Shown: positions 1 through 9,648, counted from the stretch's first letter. The stretch is DNA of 64,000 bases from Negativicoccus succinicivorans (GCF_014207605.1 NZ_JACHHI010000003.1:62001-126000); one strand, 5' to 3'. Made by a program: numbers and translations. Notes: generated by a model from the sequence alone, not told the origin.

Positions 1-1224
1 CGGCTGACGATTTGCGAAAAAATGTTGGCGCAGCTGCTGACCCGCAAAGCGGAAATCGTCGATATTGAAATCCAAGAACTCGGCGCGCCGAGTCAAATGG
101 CCGAAACGGTTCATTTCGATTTCCAGGTGGAACGCATGCGTACCTTCATGCGCCTTGCGCAAGAAATCGAATTTCGAGAAGAGTTGGAGCATTCGACATT
201 GTACCGTGAGCCGGTCGGTGTAGTCGCGGCCATTACGCCGTGGAACTATCCGCTCGGTCAGGTCGTGCAGAAAATTATGCCGGCCATTTTGATGGGCAAT
301 ACCGTCGTGTTGAAACCGAGTCAGCACACGCCGCTTTCCGTATACTACTTGGTGGACGCGTTCCATCAGGCGGGACTGCCTAAAGGCGTTTTGAATCTCG
401 TCACGGGTCGCGGCGGCGACGTCGGCAACGTCTTGGCTTCGCATCCGCTGGTCGACATGGTTTCCTTCACCGGTTCCACTACCGGCGGCATTGAAGTCGG
501 TAAGCACGGTTTGGATTCGGTGAAAAAAATCCACTTGGAACTCGGCGGCAAATCGCCTTGCGTGATCCTGCCGGGCGCCGATATCGATCAGGCGATTCGG
601 GCCTGCTTCAATTCGCTCCTCTTGAATTGCGGTCAAACGTGCTCGGCGCTGTCTCGCTTGTTGATCCTGGAAGATCAAAAAGAAGCCATTGAAGCGCGCT
701 TGGTGGAAATTCTGCAAGAATATCCGGTCGGCGATCCTCGTGCAGAAGGCACGAAGATCGGGCCGCTGGCCAGTGAAAAACAGTTCACTAAAGTAAAAAA
801 ATATATTGAAACGGGTCTTGCCGAAGGCGCGCGCATGCTCACCGGTAGTGTGCCCACCGAACCGATCGGCGGCTACTACGTCCAACCCGTGATTTTCACC
901 GATGTCACCAACGATATGCAAATCGCGCAGGAAGAAATTTTCGGTCCCGTGCTGTGCGTCATTACGTACAAGGACCTGCCGGATGCGTTGCACATCGCCA
1001 ACGATACGATTTACGGTCTGAATGCCGCGGTGCACGGACCGTTTGATGAGGCCGTCGCGTTCGCGCGCCGCATTAAATCGGGCAATGTGTATATCAACGA
1101 CAGCGCGCGCGATGTAACCGCGCCGTTCGGCGGTTACAAAATGAGCGGCATCGGCCGCGAAGGAGGAATCGAGGGTATCTTGGAATTTACCCAGAGTAAA
1201 GTCCTCTTTGATCATGACGCGTAA
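1..1224 (+). CDS. NAD(P)-dependent aldehyde dehydrogenase, 5' end outside window
   Basis: Oxidises an aldehyde to the acid with NAD(P); the substrate is not predictable. The frame is open from base 1, so the N-terminus lies upstream and about 407 residues are visible of a usual 450-490. Family landmarks are clear: ITPWNYPLGQ and KPSQHTPLS of the nucleotide-binding region, FTGSTTGG, the glutamate motif LELGGKSPCV, the catalytic cysteine in NCGQTCSA, and EEIFGPVL. The C-terminus is intact. A bidirectional terminator follows the stop, and the next gene is convergent. It resembles class 3-like or succinate-semialdehyde-type enzymes, but I would not go further. Confidence 0.9.
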   Translation, partial: RLTICEKMLAQLLTRKAEIVDIEIQELGAPSQMAETVHFDFQVERMRTFMRLAQEIEFREELEHSTLYREPVGVVAAITPWNYPLGQVVQKIMPAILMGNTVVLKPSQHTPLSVYYLVDAFHQAGLPKGVLNLVTGRGGDVGNVLASHPLVDMVSFTGSTTGGIEVGKHGLDSVKKIHLELGGKSPCVILPGADIDQAIRACFNSLLLNCGQTCSALSRLLILEDQKEAIEARLVEILQEYPVGDPRAEGTKIGPLASEKQFTKVKKYIETGLAEGARMLTGSVPTEPIGGYYVQPVIFTDVTNDMQIAQEEIFGPVLCVITYKDLPDALHIANDTIYGLNAAVHGPFDEAVAFARRIKSGNVYINDSARDVTAPFGGYKMSGIGREGGIEGILEFTQSKVLFDHDA

Positions 1225-1235
1225 TTTACGCCAAT

Positions 1236-1268
1236 AAAAAAAGAACCGCAGTTGCGGTTCTTTTTTTA
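1236..1268. terminator. Bidirectional intrinsic terminator
   Basis: A nine-pair stem (AAGAACCGC with GCGGTTCTT, loop AGTT) is flanked by A-run and T-run, so it can stop transcription of the aldehyde dehydrogenase on the plus strand and of the S55 peptidase gene on the minus strand. Confidence 0.9.
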
Positions 1269-1270
1269 TG

Positions 1271-3208
1271 TCATTTTTTATCTTTCGCCGGGCGCTTGTC
1301 AGCTTGCGGCTCTTTGTTCGCGTCTTTATTTTCCTGGTCATTGTCCGCTTCGGCATCGTTTTCCGTCACTTTTTCCCGCAGCTGCGCCATGATTTCTTTC
1401 ACCGCATCGCGACGGCGGCGATCGTTGGGCGCTACCACTTCAAACTCGAATTGGCCGTCGCCTTTGATAATGTACGGCATCGTGACGCGCGTTTTGGCTT
1501 TTTCGTCCTCATCACCACCCGCCAACGTATCCGCGTCGGTCTTTTTACCCTTGTGCAAATAGTCCGGCAGCGTTTCTTTCGCCGGTTCCTGCAACTGCGC
1601 ATGATGCCCCGCGGACTTTTCATCCGGTACCATGCTGACATTATCTTCCAGAATTTCCACGATCAGCTCGTTATTTTTGTCTTCCTTCTGCAGCTTGTTC
1701 AGAAAATCGCGGAAATCTTTATACTTTCGCAACCGATCAATAATTTCATCCGTCAAATTGAGTTGCTGCTTTTGGATCAGGTACGGCAACGGTACGACAC
1801 CGCCGCCGCGCACTTCCAGCGTCATCGGCCCAAGCGGCTGATCGGCGGGCACCGTAAAGGCGAGCGTCTTGGAAACGACTTCGCCGCGGTACGGACGCAG
1901 TTTCACATTGACATAGATGATGTCGCCCGGGCTCACAATCCCCGGCCGCGCTTTCGCGTCGATGATTTCCGCGACTTCTTTATCTTCCGTCAGCGAAAGC
2001 GACAAGTTAATGCCGCGCAACGCGTATTTTTGAAACGGATTTTTCGCCAGCGCCTCGAGCACGTTGTACAGTTCATCCACAGAACGTTCGCTGACGCTTT
2101 TAGACGAGTAGTACATATTATCGCGCTTAAATGTCGGCAGGGACGTATCCTGCGGCAAAAATTCATAGCTGAGTTTGACCGTGCCGCGACCGCCGCGATC
2201 AATCGTTTTTTTGACAAGATCGTACGCGGTCGTCGCCGCCAAAATCGGCGTCAAATCATGATCTTCGACCATGCGCACATTCGCCGCGCGATCCGTTTGC
2301 GTATCGCGATCCGTCACGTTGACCTGCATCGCCACGGCTTTCGGCGCGCGCCCCTCGATACCGGCAATCCCCGCGCCGCGATCCTGATAAATCTTACCGA
2401 TCTCGCTGCCGATGGAACCGATCTTAAACGCAGAATTCACTGACGGTACCACCGTGAAAATGTACGAATTGTGCATGAAATAATCCAATTCGCCGCGCTT
2501 TAAAAACGGATGCCCGAACGCCACGATGCGATTTTCATCGGCGTACGTAACCGTACCGATCGCGCCCAATTTCAAATCGCCGGTGACGAGCGTCACCGCG
2601 ACCGCGCTGCCCGGTTGCAACGCATGCGGCGCGGCGTCATAATTTCCCGCGCCGGCTGTCGCTTGCGGCTGCAAGCCGAACGGCGCCAATTTTTGCGTCA
2701 GATATTGCAACGACTCGGGCGTAAATCCCGCCGCCATCAACGGCGTGCCCATCGGAATCAGCGGCGGCTCTACCGACGGCGCTTCATCGTGCGCCGCTTT
2801 ATCCGGCAGCGCCCACAGTTTCAGCATGTCGCCGATCGGCGTCACCATGCCCACCGTGCCGTCCGCAAACCCCCAGCCGTACCCGATCGCGCCGACAAGT
2901 TTACCGTCAATATACACGGGACTGCCGCTCATGCCCTGCGCGATGCCGCCGGTTTTTTCAATCACCGGGCCGCTGACTTTGACCAAAATTAAGTCCCCTG
3001 AAGGACCGCGCTGTTGGAGTACTCCAAGCACATTGACGTCAAATTCTTCAATTGTGTCGCCCTGCACCACCGTCTTGGCCACACCGCGCATGCCTTCCCG
3101 CACATCCGACGGCGGCATGATATCGACCGCGTTGGCGAAGCCGGTTACTAATGTAAAGAGAAGCGTCAGCAACCATACCGATCGCCGACGCTTTTTGAAT
3201 ACGTTCAT
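1271..3208 (-). CDS. SpoIVB-type peptidase S55 domain protein, exported
   Basis: Likely an exported serine peptidase, 645 aa. The start is the ATG at 3208 with AGGAGCG before it; the longer frame would run into the upstream gene. Residues 6-27 form a signal or anchor segment (basic start, then a hydrophobic stretch). Residues 84-100 carry the S55 signature TGGIAQGMSGSPVYIDG with the nucleophile serine in GMSGSP. The region to about residue 260 matches the SpoIVB peptidase domain. The middle and C-terminal thirds are not recognised, and the last 35 residues are highly charged and acidic/lysine-rich. In spore formers SpoIVB cleaves SpoIVFA; no sporulation partner is visible here, so a different envelope role is inferred. 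Confidence 0.8.
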   Translation of the reverse strand: MNVFKKRRRSVWLLTLLFTLVTGFANAVDIMPPSDVREGMRGVAKTVVQGDTIEEFDVNVLGVLQQRGPSGDLILVKVSGPVIEKTGGIAQGMSGSPVYIDGKLVGAIGYGWGFADGTVGMVTPIGDMLKLWALPDKAAHDEAPSVEPPLIPMGTPLMAAGFTPESLQYLTQKLAPFGLQPQATAGAGNYDAAPHALQPGSAVAVTLVTGDLKLGAIGTVTYADENRIVAFGHPFLKRGELDYFMHNSYIFTVVPSVNSAFKIGSIGSEIGKIYQDRGAGIAGIEGRAPKAVAMQVNVTDRDTQTDRAANVRMVEDHDLTPILAATTAYDLVKKTIDRGGRGTVKLSYEFLPQDTSLPTFKRDNMYYSSKSVSERSVDELYNVLEALAKNPFQKYALRGINLSLSLTEDKEVAEIIDAKARPGIVSPGDIIYVNVKLRPYRGEVVSKTLAFTVPADQPLGPMTLEVRGGGVVPLPYLIQKQQLNLTDEIIDRLRKYKDFRDFLNKLQKEDKNNELIVEILEDNVSMVPDEKSAGHHAQLQEPAKETLPDYLHKGKKTDADTLAGGDEDEKAKTRVTMPYIIKGDGQFEFEVVAPNDRRRRDAVKEIMAQLREKVTENDAEADNDQENKDANKEPQADKRPAKDKK

Positions 3209-3215
3209 ATCGCTC

Positions 3216-3521
3216 CTATTTGGTTTCCACGATCGCGACTTCGTCGCCTTTATTGATCGTTGCACCGACTTGCGTTTCCACTTTTGTTACTTTACCGTCT
3301 ACCGTAGCCCGCGCTGCCGGCATCGAACCGGCCAACGATTCGACGGAGACAAGCGGCGTGCCTTCTTTGACGTCCGTACCTACCGGCACGACATCGGTTA
3401 CTTTACCCGTTAATACGGTTGTATGAACCACAGCCTGCGCCATGACGCCGACCACGCCCAAAACAGCTAAGGCCGCGGTCAATAATAAGGACGCGCGCAT
3501 GCGTTTTTTGCTTTTTTTCAT
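3216..3521 (-). CDS. Small exported biotinyl/lipoyl-like (barrel-sandwich) protein
   Basis: A 101-aa protein with a basic start and one hydrophobic segment (residues 10-32), then a compact beta-rich domain (TGKVTDVVPVGTDVKEGTPL and ATVDGKVTKVETQVGATINK) typical of the barrel-sandwich fold of biotinyl, lipoyl and HlyD-type domains. The usual MKM attachment lysine is replaced by ATVDGK, so modification is doubtful. It may be a structural or adaptor domain outside the membrane. GAGGTG precedes the ATG. It lies 7 bp upstream of the S55 peptidase gene and is probably co-transcribed with it. Confidence 0.7.
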   Translation of the reverse strand: MKKSKKRMRASLLLTAALAVLGVVGVMAQAVVHTTVLTGKVTDVVPVGTDVKEGTPLVSVESLAGSMPAARATVDGKVTKVETQVGATINKGDEVAIVETK

Positions 3522-3536
3522 AGTATCACCTCACAC

Positions 3537-3548
3537 GCATATTATACC
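3537..3548 (-). promoter_or_regulatory. Extended -10 promoter for the biotinyl-like/S55 peptidase pair
   Basis: On the minus strand TGG-TATAAT (an extended -10) lies about 20 bases before the start codon of the 101-aa gene. No good -35 hexamer is seen, as expected for an extended -10 promoter. Confidence 0.55.
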
Positions 3549-3564
3549 ATATTGCCATCTGCGC

Positions 3565-4683
3565 TTACGCGGAGTGCGGATTTTCAAAGCCCAAAGAGTC
3601 ACGCAACAAGGGCATTTCCCACAGCGCTTTGCCCGCGCCGATGGCCACCGCATAGAGCGGATCTTCGCCGAGATACACCGGCACGCCGAGAAATTGTGTT
3701 AAGTAACGATCTAACCCGCGCAAAAGCGCGCCGCCACCGACCAGCATGATGCCGTGCGACGAAATCCATTGACTGAGTTCGGGGCGTGTTTGATGTAACA
3801 CTTCATGCAACGCCTGTGCGATCTGATGCGCGTAGGGAATCAGCGCCGGTCGCAACATGGCTGCCGTGATTTCCGTTTGCCGCGGTAAACCGGTTTGACT
3901 GTCTTTACCCGCGCATAGCGATGTGGCCATCGCGTTTTCATCGACATCGCAGAAACGCTGTTTCAAACGTTCACAGGTGAGGGGACCGAGCAACAATCCC
4001 GTTTCCTGTAAAACGATTTTCGCAATCGCCCGATCAATATCCATGCTGCCGAGCGGCAGCACTTCCGTATCCACCAAACCGTTCGCGTCCACCACGGCCA
4101 GATCCGTTTTGCCCGCGCCCAAATCGGCGACCAACAGTCCCGCTGTTTTGGCTTTATCCAAATCGGCGCCGTACGCCGCGGCAAGCGTTCCCGACAAGCG
4201 TACCGCTTTCCGCGCTCCGAGAGCCGCCGCCGTGCCCAACAAGGCCGCCGCAGCGACATCGCTTTGCCGTCCCGCCATCGTCATCACCAGGCGCGGACGT
4301 TTCCATAAACCCGAAACTTGTCGTCCGACAAGTTCACGCACCAAGTGCGCCGCCGCGGAAAAATCGGTGATGACACCGCGTTCCACCGGTCGCACCAAGG
4401 CAAGTTCCTGCGGTACGCGGCCGGCCAAGGCCGCCGCTTTCGTACCGAGCGCCACGACTTCACGCGTTTCCCGGTCGACTGCCAGCACCGAAGGCTCCCG
4501 TACCACGACACCCTCGCCGCGTACATACACTACCGTGTTGGCGGAGCCCAAATCGACAGCGATATCCGTCGCGCCGACACCGGCCAGCCAATCGAGCAGG
4601 GAGTGCGAGCGATGTTGCCGCGTCGCGGGCGGTGTCCGTCGCGCGCTTTTGCTCCGTACCGATTTACGTTTATTTCCGAACAA
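3565..4683 (-). CDS. MreB/Mbl-family actin-like protein, degenerate paralogue
   Basis: A 372-aa actin-fold protein of the MreB/Mbl family, which normally polymerises under the membrane to guide wall synthesis. Phosphate-1 ([18 protein letters not shown], residues 44-61) and the C-terminal [15 protein letters not shown] are conserved. Phosphate-2 reads DLGAGKTDL instead of DIGGGTTE, and the EEP motif holding the catalytic glutamate is replaced by SGT (residues 164-166), so ATP hydrolysis is probably lost. A basic 35-residue N-terminal extension is extra. The start is TTG at 4683 with GGGAG six bases upstream, overlapping the murA stop by 14 bp (translational coupling). Confidence 0.85.
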   Translation of the reverse strand: MFGNKRKSVRSKSARRTPPATRQHRSHSLLDWLAGVGATDIAVDLGSANTVVYVRGEGVVVREPSVLAVDRETREVVALGTKAAALAGRVPQELALVRPVERGVITDFSAAAHLVRELVGRQVSGLWKRPRLVMTMAGRQSDVAAAALLGTAAALGARKAVRLSGTLAAAYGADLDKAKTAGLLVADLGAGKTDLAVVDANGLVDTEVLPLGSMDIDRAIAKIVLQETGLLLGPLTCERLKQRFCDVDENAMATSLCAGKDSQTGLPRQTEITAAMLRPALIPYAHQIAQALHEVLHQTRPELSQWISSHGIMLVGGGALLRGLDRYLTQFLGVPVYLGEDPLYAVAIGAGKALWEMPLLRDSLGFENPHSA

Positions 4684-5920
4684 TGTCTGCTCCCAAACCG
4701 CTTAATTTTTCCACAAAACGGTCATAACCGCGATCGATGTGATGCAGATGTCCGACCGACGTCATTCCGTCCGCCACCAGACCGGCCAGCACCAAGGCGG
4801 CGCCGGCGCGCAAATCGGTCGCTTCAACCGGACAACCTTCCAAACGTTCCACGCCTTCGATCACCGCGCTGCCGCCTTCAATTTTAATTTTGGCGCCCAT
4901 GCGAGTCAACGCATCCACATGCATGAACCGATTTTCAAATACGGTTTCTTTGACCACGCTCGTGCCCTCGGCAATTGTCGTGAGCGCCATAAACTGCGCC
5001 TGCATATCGGTCGGAAAACCCGGATACGGCAATGTTTTCACGTCGACCGCCTGCAAGCGATCCGGACCGACTACGCGAATGCCGTTGATGTCTTCCACCA
5101 CGGCCGCGCCCGCTTCTTTTAACTTCGCGACCAGCGGTTTGACGTGCTCCGCCAACGCGTTTTCCACATACACATCCCCGCCCGTCATGGCCGCCGCCAC
5201 CATGAAAGTACCGGCTTCGATACGATCGGGAATGACACTATGCACGACACCATGCAGTTCTTTCACGCCTTCGATGCGGATCACATTCGTGCCCGCGCCG
5301 CGAATGTTCGCGCCCATGCTGTTCAAAAACATCACGAGATCGACAATTTCAGGCTCTTCCGCTGCATTTTCAATGACCGTGCGACCGTCGGCAAGGCATG
5401 CCGCCATCAACGCGTTTTCGGTCGCGCCGACACTCGGAAAATCGAGGTAAATCTGCGCGCCTTTTAAGCCGTTCGGTACGACGGCTTCCACGTAGCCGTG
5501 CCCCAAATTAATTTCCGCACCGAGCGCGGCGAACGCTTTCAAATGCAGATCAATCGGTCGGGTGCCGATCGCGCAACCGCCCGGCAGCGAAATTTTCGCC
5601 CGCCCCAAGCGTGCCAAAAGCGGCCCCATCACAAGGAACGAAGCCCGCATTTTGCTGACCCATTCGTACGGCGCCTCATAAGATGTCAACTGCGCCGCAT
5701 CAAAGCGTAATTCATTGTCCGTTTGGGAAACGACGACGCCGAGTTGCTCCAACACCTTGCAAATGGTCGTGACATCTTCCAAATGCGGAATCTCCGGCAA
5801 AGTGCTCGGAGTAATCGGCAGCATCGTCGCCGCAATAATCGGCAATACGGCGTTTTTGGCGCTCGACACGCGCACTTTGCCGGAAAGTCGGCGACCGCCT
5901 TTGATGAATAATTGTTCCAA
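4670..5920 (-). CDS. murA: UDP-N-acetylglucosamine 1-carboxyvinyltransferase
   Basis: First committed step of peptidoglycan synthesis: transfers enolpyruvate from PEP to UDP-GlcNAc in the cytoplasm. It is 416 aa, the usual length. Key residues are Lys22-Asn23 in SSAKNAVLP and the fosfomycin-target cysteine Cys116 in [15 protein letters not shown]. The start is TTG at 5920 with GGAGGA five bases upstream. It is first in a minus-strand group with the MreB paralogue, an order resembling the murA-spoIID-mbl neighbourhood of spore-forming Firmicutes with the spoIID part absent. Confidence 0.95.
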   Translation of the reverse strand: MEQLFIKGGRRLSGKVRVSSAKNAVLPIIAATMLPITPSTLPEIPHLEDVTTICKVLEQLGVVVSQTDNELRFDAAQLTSYEAPYEWVSKMRASFLVMGPLLARLGRAKISLPGGCAIGTRPIDLHLKAFAALGAEINLGHGYVEAVVPNGLKGAQIYLDFPSVGATENALMAACLADGRTVIENAAEEPEIVDLVMFLNSMGANIRGAGTNVIRIEGVKELHGVVHSVIPDRIEAGTFMVAAAMTGGDVYVENALAEHVKPLVAKLKEAGAAVVEDINGIRVVGPDRLQAVDVKTLPYPGFPTDMQAQFMALTTIAEGTSVVKETVFENRFMHVDALTRMGAKIKIEGGSAVIEGVERLEGCPVEATDLRAGAALVLAGLVADGMTSVGHLHHIDRGYDRFVEKLSGLGADIVRK

Positions 5921-6047
5921 CTGGTTCCTCCACTATCGGGGTTATATTGTATAGTAATTGGCAAAAATAAAATCGATATTTTTATCTGTATTCGAGATAT
6001 TTATATAATAACAAGTATACCATGCGATTTCAATCGGCTTGAAAATG

Positions 6048-6080
6048 TAAAAAGAACACGGTTAACCGTGTTCTTTTTCT
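6048..6080 (-). terminator. Intrinsic terminator overlapping a stop codon
   Basis: AAAGAACACGG and CCGTGTTCTTT form an 11-bp stem with a TTAA loop. The stop codon of the upstream minus-strand gene (6062-6064) lies in the loop region, so the last codons form one stem arm. A T-rich stretch follows on the minus strand. Confidence 0.8.
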
Positions 6081-6427
6081 GTTTCCCAGTCGGAGCGCAC
6101 CACATGTTCTCCGTTATCACTGAGAAAATCACCGATCATGATATACAGTCGCTGCGTGTCTATTTCCAAAGGTTGTGTCAAATCATCCGCGCCTAACGGC
6201 TGGATCAATGTAATATCCCGATACACGGAAAACAGGTACGTTTCTCCGCTGTAAAAAGACGAGTCGTACTCGTAATCCAGCACCTCACTGATCGCCGTGC
6301 GAATCGCGTCTCCCTGCGTGCGCACATCAACGGCAAACACATCGCTTAAAAGCCCCAAAGGCGAAGCAAATATATACATCGTTTCCCGCCGTCCGTCCAG
6401 CATGACCCGGCGCTTTTTATAATCCAT
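6062..6427 (-). CDS. Hypothetical protein, 121 aa
   Basis: Family not recognised. The start is the ATG at 6427, which has GGAGTG six bases upstream; the in-frame ATG at 6448 has no ribosome site. The protein is soluble-looking and acidic (C-terminal WETEKEHG), with alternating hydrophobic strands (RETMYIFASPLGLLSDVFAVD, split by short turns) and no signal peptide or membrane segment. It is a single-gene unit with its own terminator, between murA and the divergent abgT promoter region. Confidence 0.6.
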   Translation of the reverse strand: MDYKKRRVMLDGRRETMYIFASPLGLLSDVFAVDVRTQGDAIRTAISEVLDYEYDSSFYSGETYLFSVYRDITLIQPLGADDLTQPLEIDTQRLYIMIGDFLSDNGEHVVRSDWETEKEHG

Positions 6428-6697
6428 AATCAGCACTCCAATTTGCATTCATTGTAAAATACTTTTCATAAAATTACAATCTGAATCCATGTAAATGCCT
6501 GTTTCTGAAGATCGAAAAGTAAATTTTATAGGATCAAACAAGGCCGTCGTTATCACGGTTGCCAAATTCGTATACTTTGTCGTCGAATGTTTTAACATTT
6601 TGATTGCTTTCCCGTAACACAAGCGTTTAGCATGTTGCGTTCAGCGCATGAAAGCGCTGTTGGGCGCGCGCTAAGGCCGCACGACGTAAGTTTTCTA
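6428..6697. other. Intergenic region upstream of abgT
   Basis: About 270 AT-rich bases with no credible gene. It contains a CAGCGC-ATGAAA-GCGCTG stem-loop near 6641-6659 and a GC-rich patch just after it. The promoter of abgT follows at 6698. Confidence 0.5.
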
Positions 6698-6726
6698 TTG
6701 CGATTTATGTCGCATAATCTTATACT
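6698..6726 (+). promoter_or_regulatory. Promoter of abgT-pepT with overlapping inverted repeat
   Basis: TTGCGA (6698-6703), a 17-bp spacer and TATACT (6721-6726). An inverted repeat TGCGA-TTTATG-TCGCA (6699-6714) covers the -35 and half the spacer, suggesting an operator. Confidence 0.7.
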
Positions 6727-6773
6727 AATGGACAATTGTGTTTTTATTATTTCTTTTTTAAGGATGGTGGATT

Positions 6774-8321
6774 ATGAAAACTGCTGTAGCGTCGGAAAGA
6801 CCCAAAGGAATTTTGGGCTGGATCGAGAGGGTGGGCAACCGCGTTCCCGATATCACGATTTTGTTTATCGGCGCCTTTTTGATTGTCTGCGTCATCTCCG
6901 CTCTGATGTCGCCGATCAACTTCTCGTATATTAATCCGGTCACCAAAGAACCGATTCGTATTATCAGCATGCTGGCGCCGAGTCAACTCGTCAAATTGAT
7001 GACGAAGATGGTCACGAATTACTCCGGCTTCCCGCCGCTCGGCATGGTCATCGTAGCGACATTGGGCATCGCCATCGCCGACGGCTCCGGCTATATCCGC
7101 GCGGGCCTGCGCAAGTTGCTCGCCGTCACGCCGAAAGCAGCGCTCTCGCCGATTATTATTTTGGCGGGTATGTTGAGCCATATCGGTCCGGATACCGGTT
7201 ACGTAATCATTATCCCGATTGCCGCCTACATGTTTTACGCGGTAGGCAAGCATCCGCTCGCCGGTATCGCCGCATCGTTCGCCGGCATCGCCGGCGCGTT
7301 TGCCGCCAACTACACGCCAAGCGCGATCGACCCCGTTATCCAGGGGTTCACGCAAAGCGCGGCGCAGATTATCGACCCTTCGTATCAAGTCAACATTTTG
7401 TGTAACTATTTCTACATGTTCGGCGCGACGTTCGTCGTCATCCCTTCCTGCTGGTACATCACCGAAAAAATCGTCGAACCGTGGCTGTGGAAAATGTATC
7501 CGCTTTCTACCGATGCTGATATTGAAGCGGAAACGAATACGCCGCTCACCGCGAAAGAAAATCGCGCGTTCTATGCCGCCAGCGCATTCCTCATTTTGTT
7601 CATGGTCGGTTTGTTCTGGGCGCTGTCCACGCCGGATTCCGTATGGCGCGCGCCGAACGGCACGATCGCAAGCTTTAAAGCGCCGGTCATGCAGTCCCTG
7701 GTTTCGTTGATCTTCGTCATCGCCGGCGGTACCGGTTTGATCTACGGCATTATGTCGGGTAAATTCAAAAGTCCGAAAGATGTCACCCGCGCGATGGAAG
7801 ATATGACGCATACTCTCGTGCAATTAATCGTATTCTACTTTTTCGCGGCGCAGTTCCTGTACGCGTTCAACGCGTCGCAGATCGGCGTTCTGCTCGCCGT
7901 TTCCGGCGCGGACTTCCTGCGTTCACTGGCGATGCCGCCGCAGCTTACGATCGGCGGAATCATTATCTTCGTCGGCCTCTTGAATTTAATCATTACTTCG
8001 GCTTCGGCGAAATGGGCCATCTTGGCGCCGATCTTCGTCCCGATGCTGATGGGCGTCGGTATCGCTCCGGAACTTACGCAGGTAGCGTTCCGCGTCAGCG
8101 ACTCGGCGGTCAACGTCGTCACGCCGATGTTCGCGTTTTATCCTTTGATCATTACGTACTGCCAAAAATACGTCAAAGAAGCCGGCATCGGCACGTTGAG
8201 TTCCATGATGCTTCCCTATACGATCGGCTTGCTGGTGACATTGTCCATAGTCCTCTACGTGTTCTGGGGTCTCGACCTGCCGCTCGGTCTGCAAGCTTCG
8301 TACTTATATCCGCGCCCGTAA
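6774..8321 (+). CDS. AbgT-family transporter (p-aminobenzoyl-glutamate type)
   Basis: Inner-membrane secondary transporter, 515 aa, with about 12 hydrophobic segments. The start IERVGNRVPDITILFIGAF, LSHIGPDTGYVIIIPIAAYMFY and the C-terminal ASAKWAILAPIFVPMLM / RVSDSAVNVVTPMF are typical of AbgT proteins, which move p-aminobenzoyl-glutamate or act as sulfonamide/antimetabolite exporters. AAGGATGGTGG precedes the ATG. A peptidase T gene follows 29 bp downstream in the same direction, which favours uptake of a glutamate- or peptide-containing compound that is then cleaved. The exact substrate is not known. Confidence 0.9.
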   Translation: MKTAVASERPKGILGWIERVGNRVPDITILFIGAFLIVCVISALMSPINFSYINPVTKEPIRIISMLAPSQLVKLMTKMVTNYSGFPPLGMVIVATLGIAIADGSGYIRAGLRKLLAVTPKAALSPIIILAGMLSHIGPDTGYVIIIPIAAYMFYAVGKHPLAGIAASFAGIAGAFAANYTPSAIDPVIQGFTQSAAQIIDPSYQVNILCNYFYMFGATFVVIPSCWYITEKIVEPWLWKMYPLSTDADIEAETNTPLTAKENRAFYAASAFLILFMVGLFWALSTPDSVWRAPNGTIASFKAPVMQSLVSLIFVIAGGTGLIYGIMSGKFKSPKDVTRAMEDMTHTLVQLIVFYFFAAQFLYAFNASQIGVLLAVSGADFLRSLAMPPQLTIGGIIIFVGLLNLIITSASAKWAILAPIFVPMLMGVGIAPELTQVAFRVSDSAVNVVTPMFAFYPLIITYCQKYVKEAGIGTLSSMMLPYTIGLLVTLSIVLYVFWGLDLPLGLQASYLYPRP

Positions 8322-8350
8322 GCGCTTAATCAAAGAGAGGAGTCCTGAAA

Positions 8351-9610
8351 TTGGAATACATGAGTCGTGAATCTTTACTGGAACGTTTCTTGCGTTATAT
8401 CTCGATCCCCAGCCAAAGCGATCCGACCGTCAGCGAAATCCCCAGCACGAAAATGCAGTGGGACATGGTACGCGAGTTGGAAACGGAATTAAAAGAACTG
8501 GGCTTGGAAGATATTCATGTGAGCGAACACGCGGTTTTGACCGCGCGTTTGGCCGCCACCTCCGACGCTCCGGAAGGCACGCCGGTCATCGGTTTTTGCA
8601 CCCACGTCGATACGGTAGACGTGCAGCTTGCTCCGGAAATTTCGCCGCAAGTCGTGGAAAATTATGACGGCGGCGTCATTACGCTCAACAAAGAAAAAAA
8701 TCTCGTGCTTGATCCGGAAACGGAAACCGCGTTGAAAAATTACGTCGGCGACACGATTGTGACGACGACCGGCAACTCCGTGCTCGGTTCCGATGACAAA
8801 GCGGGCGTCGCCGCGGTCATGGGCGCGATCACCGAACTGGTGAAAAGCGGCGCGCCGCACGGTGAAATTTACCTGGCATTCGTGCCGGATGAAGAAACCG
8901 GTTTGCGCGGCAGTAAAAAAATGGAGCTCGATCGTTTCCCCGTCGACTTCGCGTACACGCTTGATTGCTGCGAAATCGGCGAAGTCGTTTACGAAACGTT
9001 TAACGCCGGCAGCGCCGTGATCAACATCCAAGGTATCGCCGCGCACCCGATGTCCGCGAAAGGCAACATGGTCAATCCGGTACTGATCGCCTGCGATTTC
9101 GTGCAGTATTTTGATCGCCTGAAAACGCCGGAAAACACCGACGGTACCGACGGTTACATCTGGGTGCAGGGCATTTCGGGCAACCAGTCGAACGCGAGCG
9201 TCGAGCTCAACATCCGCGATCATCATCGTGATCGTTACCTCGGCTATAAAGATTACATCGAAAAAGCGGTCGCCTTCTTAAAAGAACGGTATCCGCGCGC
9301 GACAATCGAACTTTCGATGGAAGATGTCTACGCCAATATTAAAGACGCGAAAACACCGGCAAACGAATTCGCCGTTGATCATATTTACACCGCGATGGAA
9401 CGCCTCGGCATCACGCCGAAAACGCTTTCGATGCGCGGCGGCACCGACGGTTCGTACCTGTCCTCGCAAGGCATCTTCACGCCGAACTTCTTCACCGGCG
9501 GTCACAATTTCCACTCGGTCTACGAATATTTACCGCTTAATTCCTTAGTGAAATCGTCGGAAATGGTTCGCACCATTATCGATCTCGTTCAGGAAGACGC
9601 GAAAAAATAA
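8351..9610 (+). CDS. pepT: Peptidase T (tripeptide aminopeptidase), M20 family
   Basis: Cytoplasmic zinc aminopeptidase that removes the N-terminal residue of tripeptides, 419 aa. Metal and catalytic motifs are present: THVDTVD (His85, Asp87), GSDDKAGVAAV, PDEETG with the general-base glutamate, the dimerisation region with IAAHPMSAKGNMVNP, and GGHNFHSVYEY near the C-terminus. The start is TTG at 8351, eight bases after GAGAGGAG; the ATG at 8360 is too far from it. It is co-transcribed with abgT and ends at a strong terminator. Confidence 0.92.
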   Translation: MEYMSRESLLERFLRYISIPSQSDPTVSEIPSTKMQWDMVRELETELKELGLEDIHVSEHAVLTARLAATSDAPEGTPVIGFCTHVDTVDVQLAPEISPQVVENYDGGVITLNKEKNLVLDPETETALKNYVGDTIVTTTGNSVLGSDDKAGVAAVMGAITELVKSGAPHGEIYLAFVPDEETGLRGSKKMELDRFPVDFAYTLDCCEIGEVVYETFNAGSAVINIQGIAAHPMSAKGNMVNPVLIACDFVQYFDRLKTPENTDGTDGYIWVQGISGNQSNASVELNIRDHHRDRYLGYKDYIEKAVAFLKERYPRATIELSMEDVYANIKDAKTPANEFAVDHIYTAMERLGITPKTLSMRGGTDGSYLSSQGIFTPNFFTGGHNFHSVYEYLPLNSLVKSSEMVRTIIDLVQEDAKK

Positions 9611-9617
9611 CACAATT

Positions 9618-9648
9618 AAAAAGCATCGCCGCAAGGCGATGCTTTTTT
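9618..9648. terminator. Bidirectional intrinsic terminator
   Basis: AAGCATCGCC-GCAA-GGCGATGCTT stem with flanking A and T runs, between the convergent pepT and ECF S-component genes. Confidence 0.9.

Noticed and set aside
1268-2443. Long plus-strand frame of 391 codons opposite the S55 peptidase gene
   Set aside because: Arg/Phe-rich translation typical of the antisense of a GC-rich gene; no ribosome site, and the minus-strand protein has recognisable motifs.
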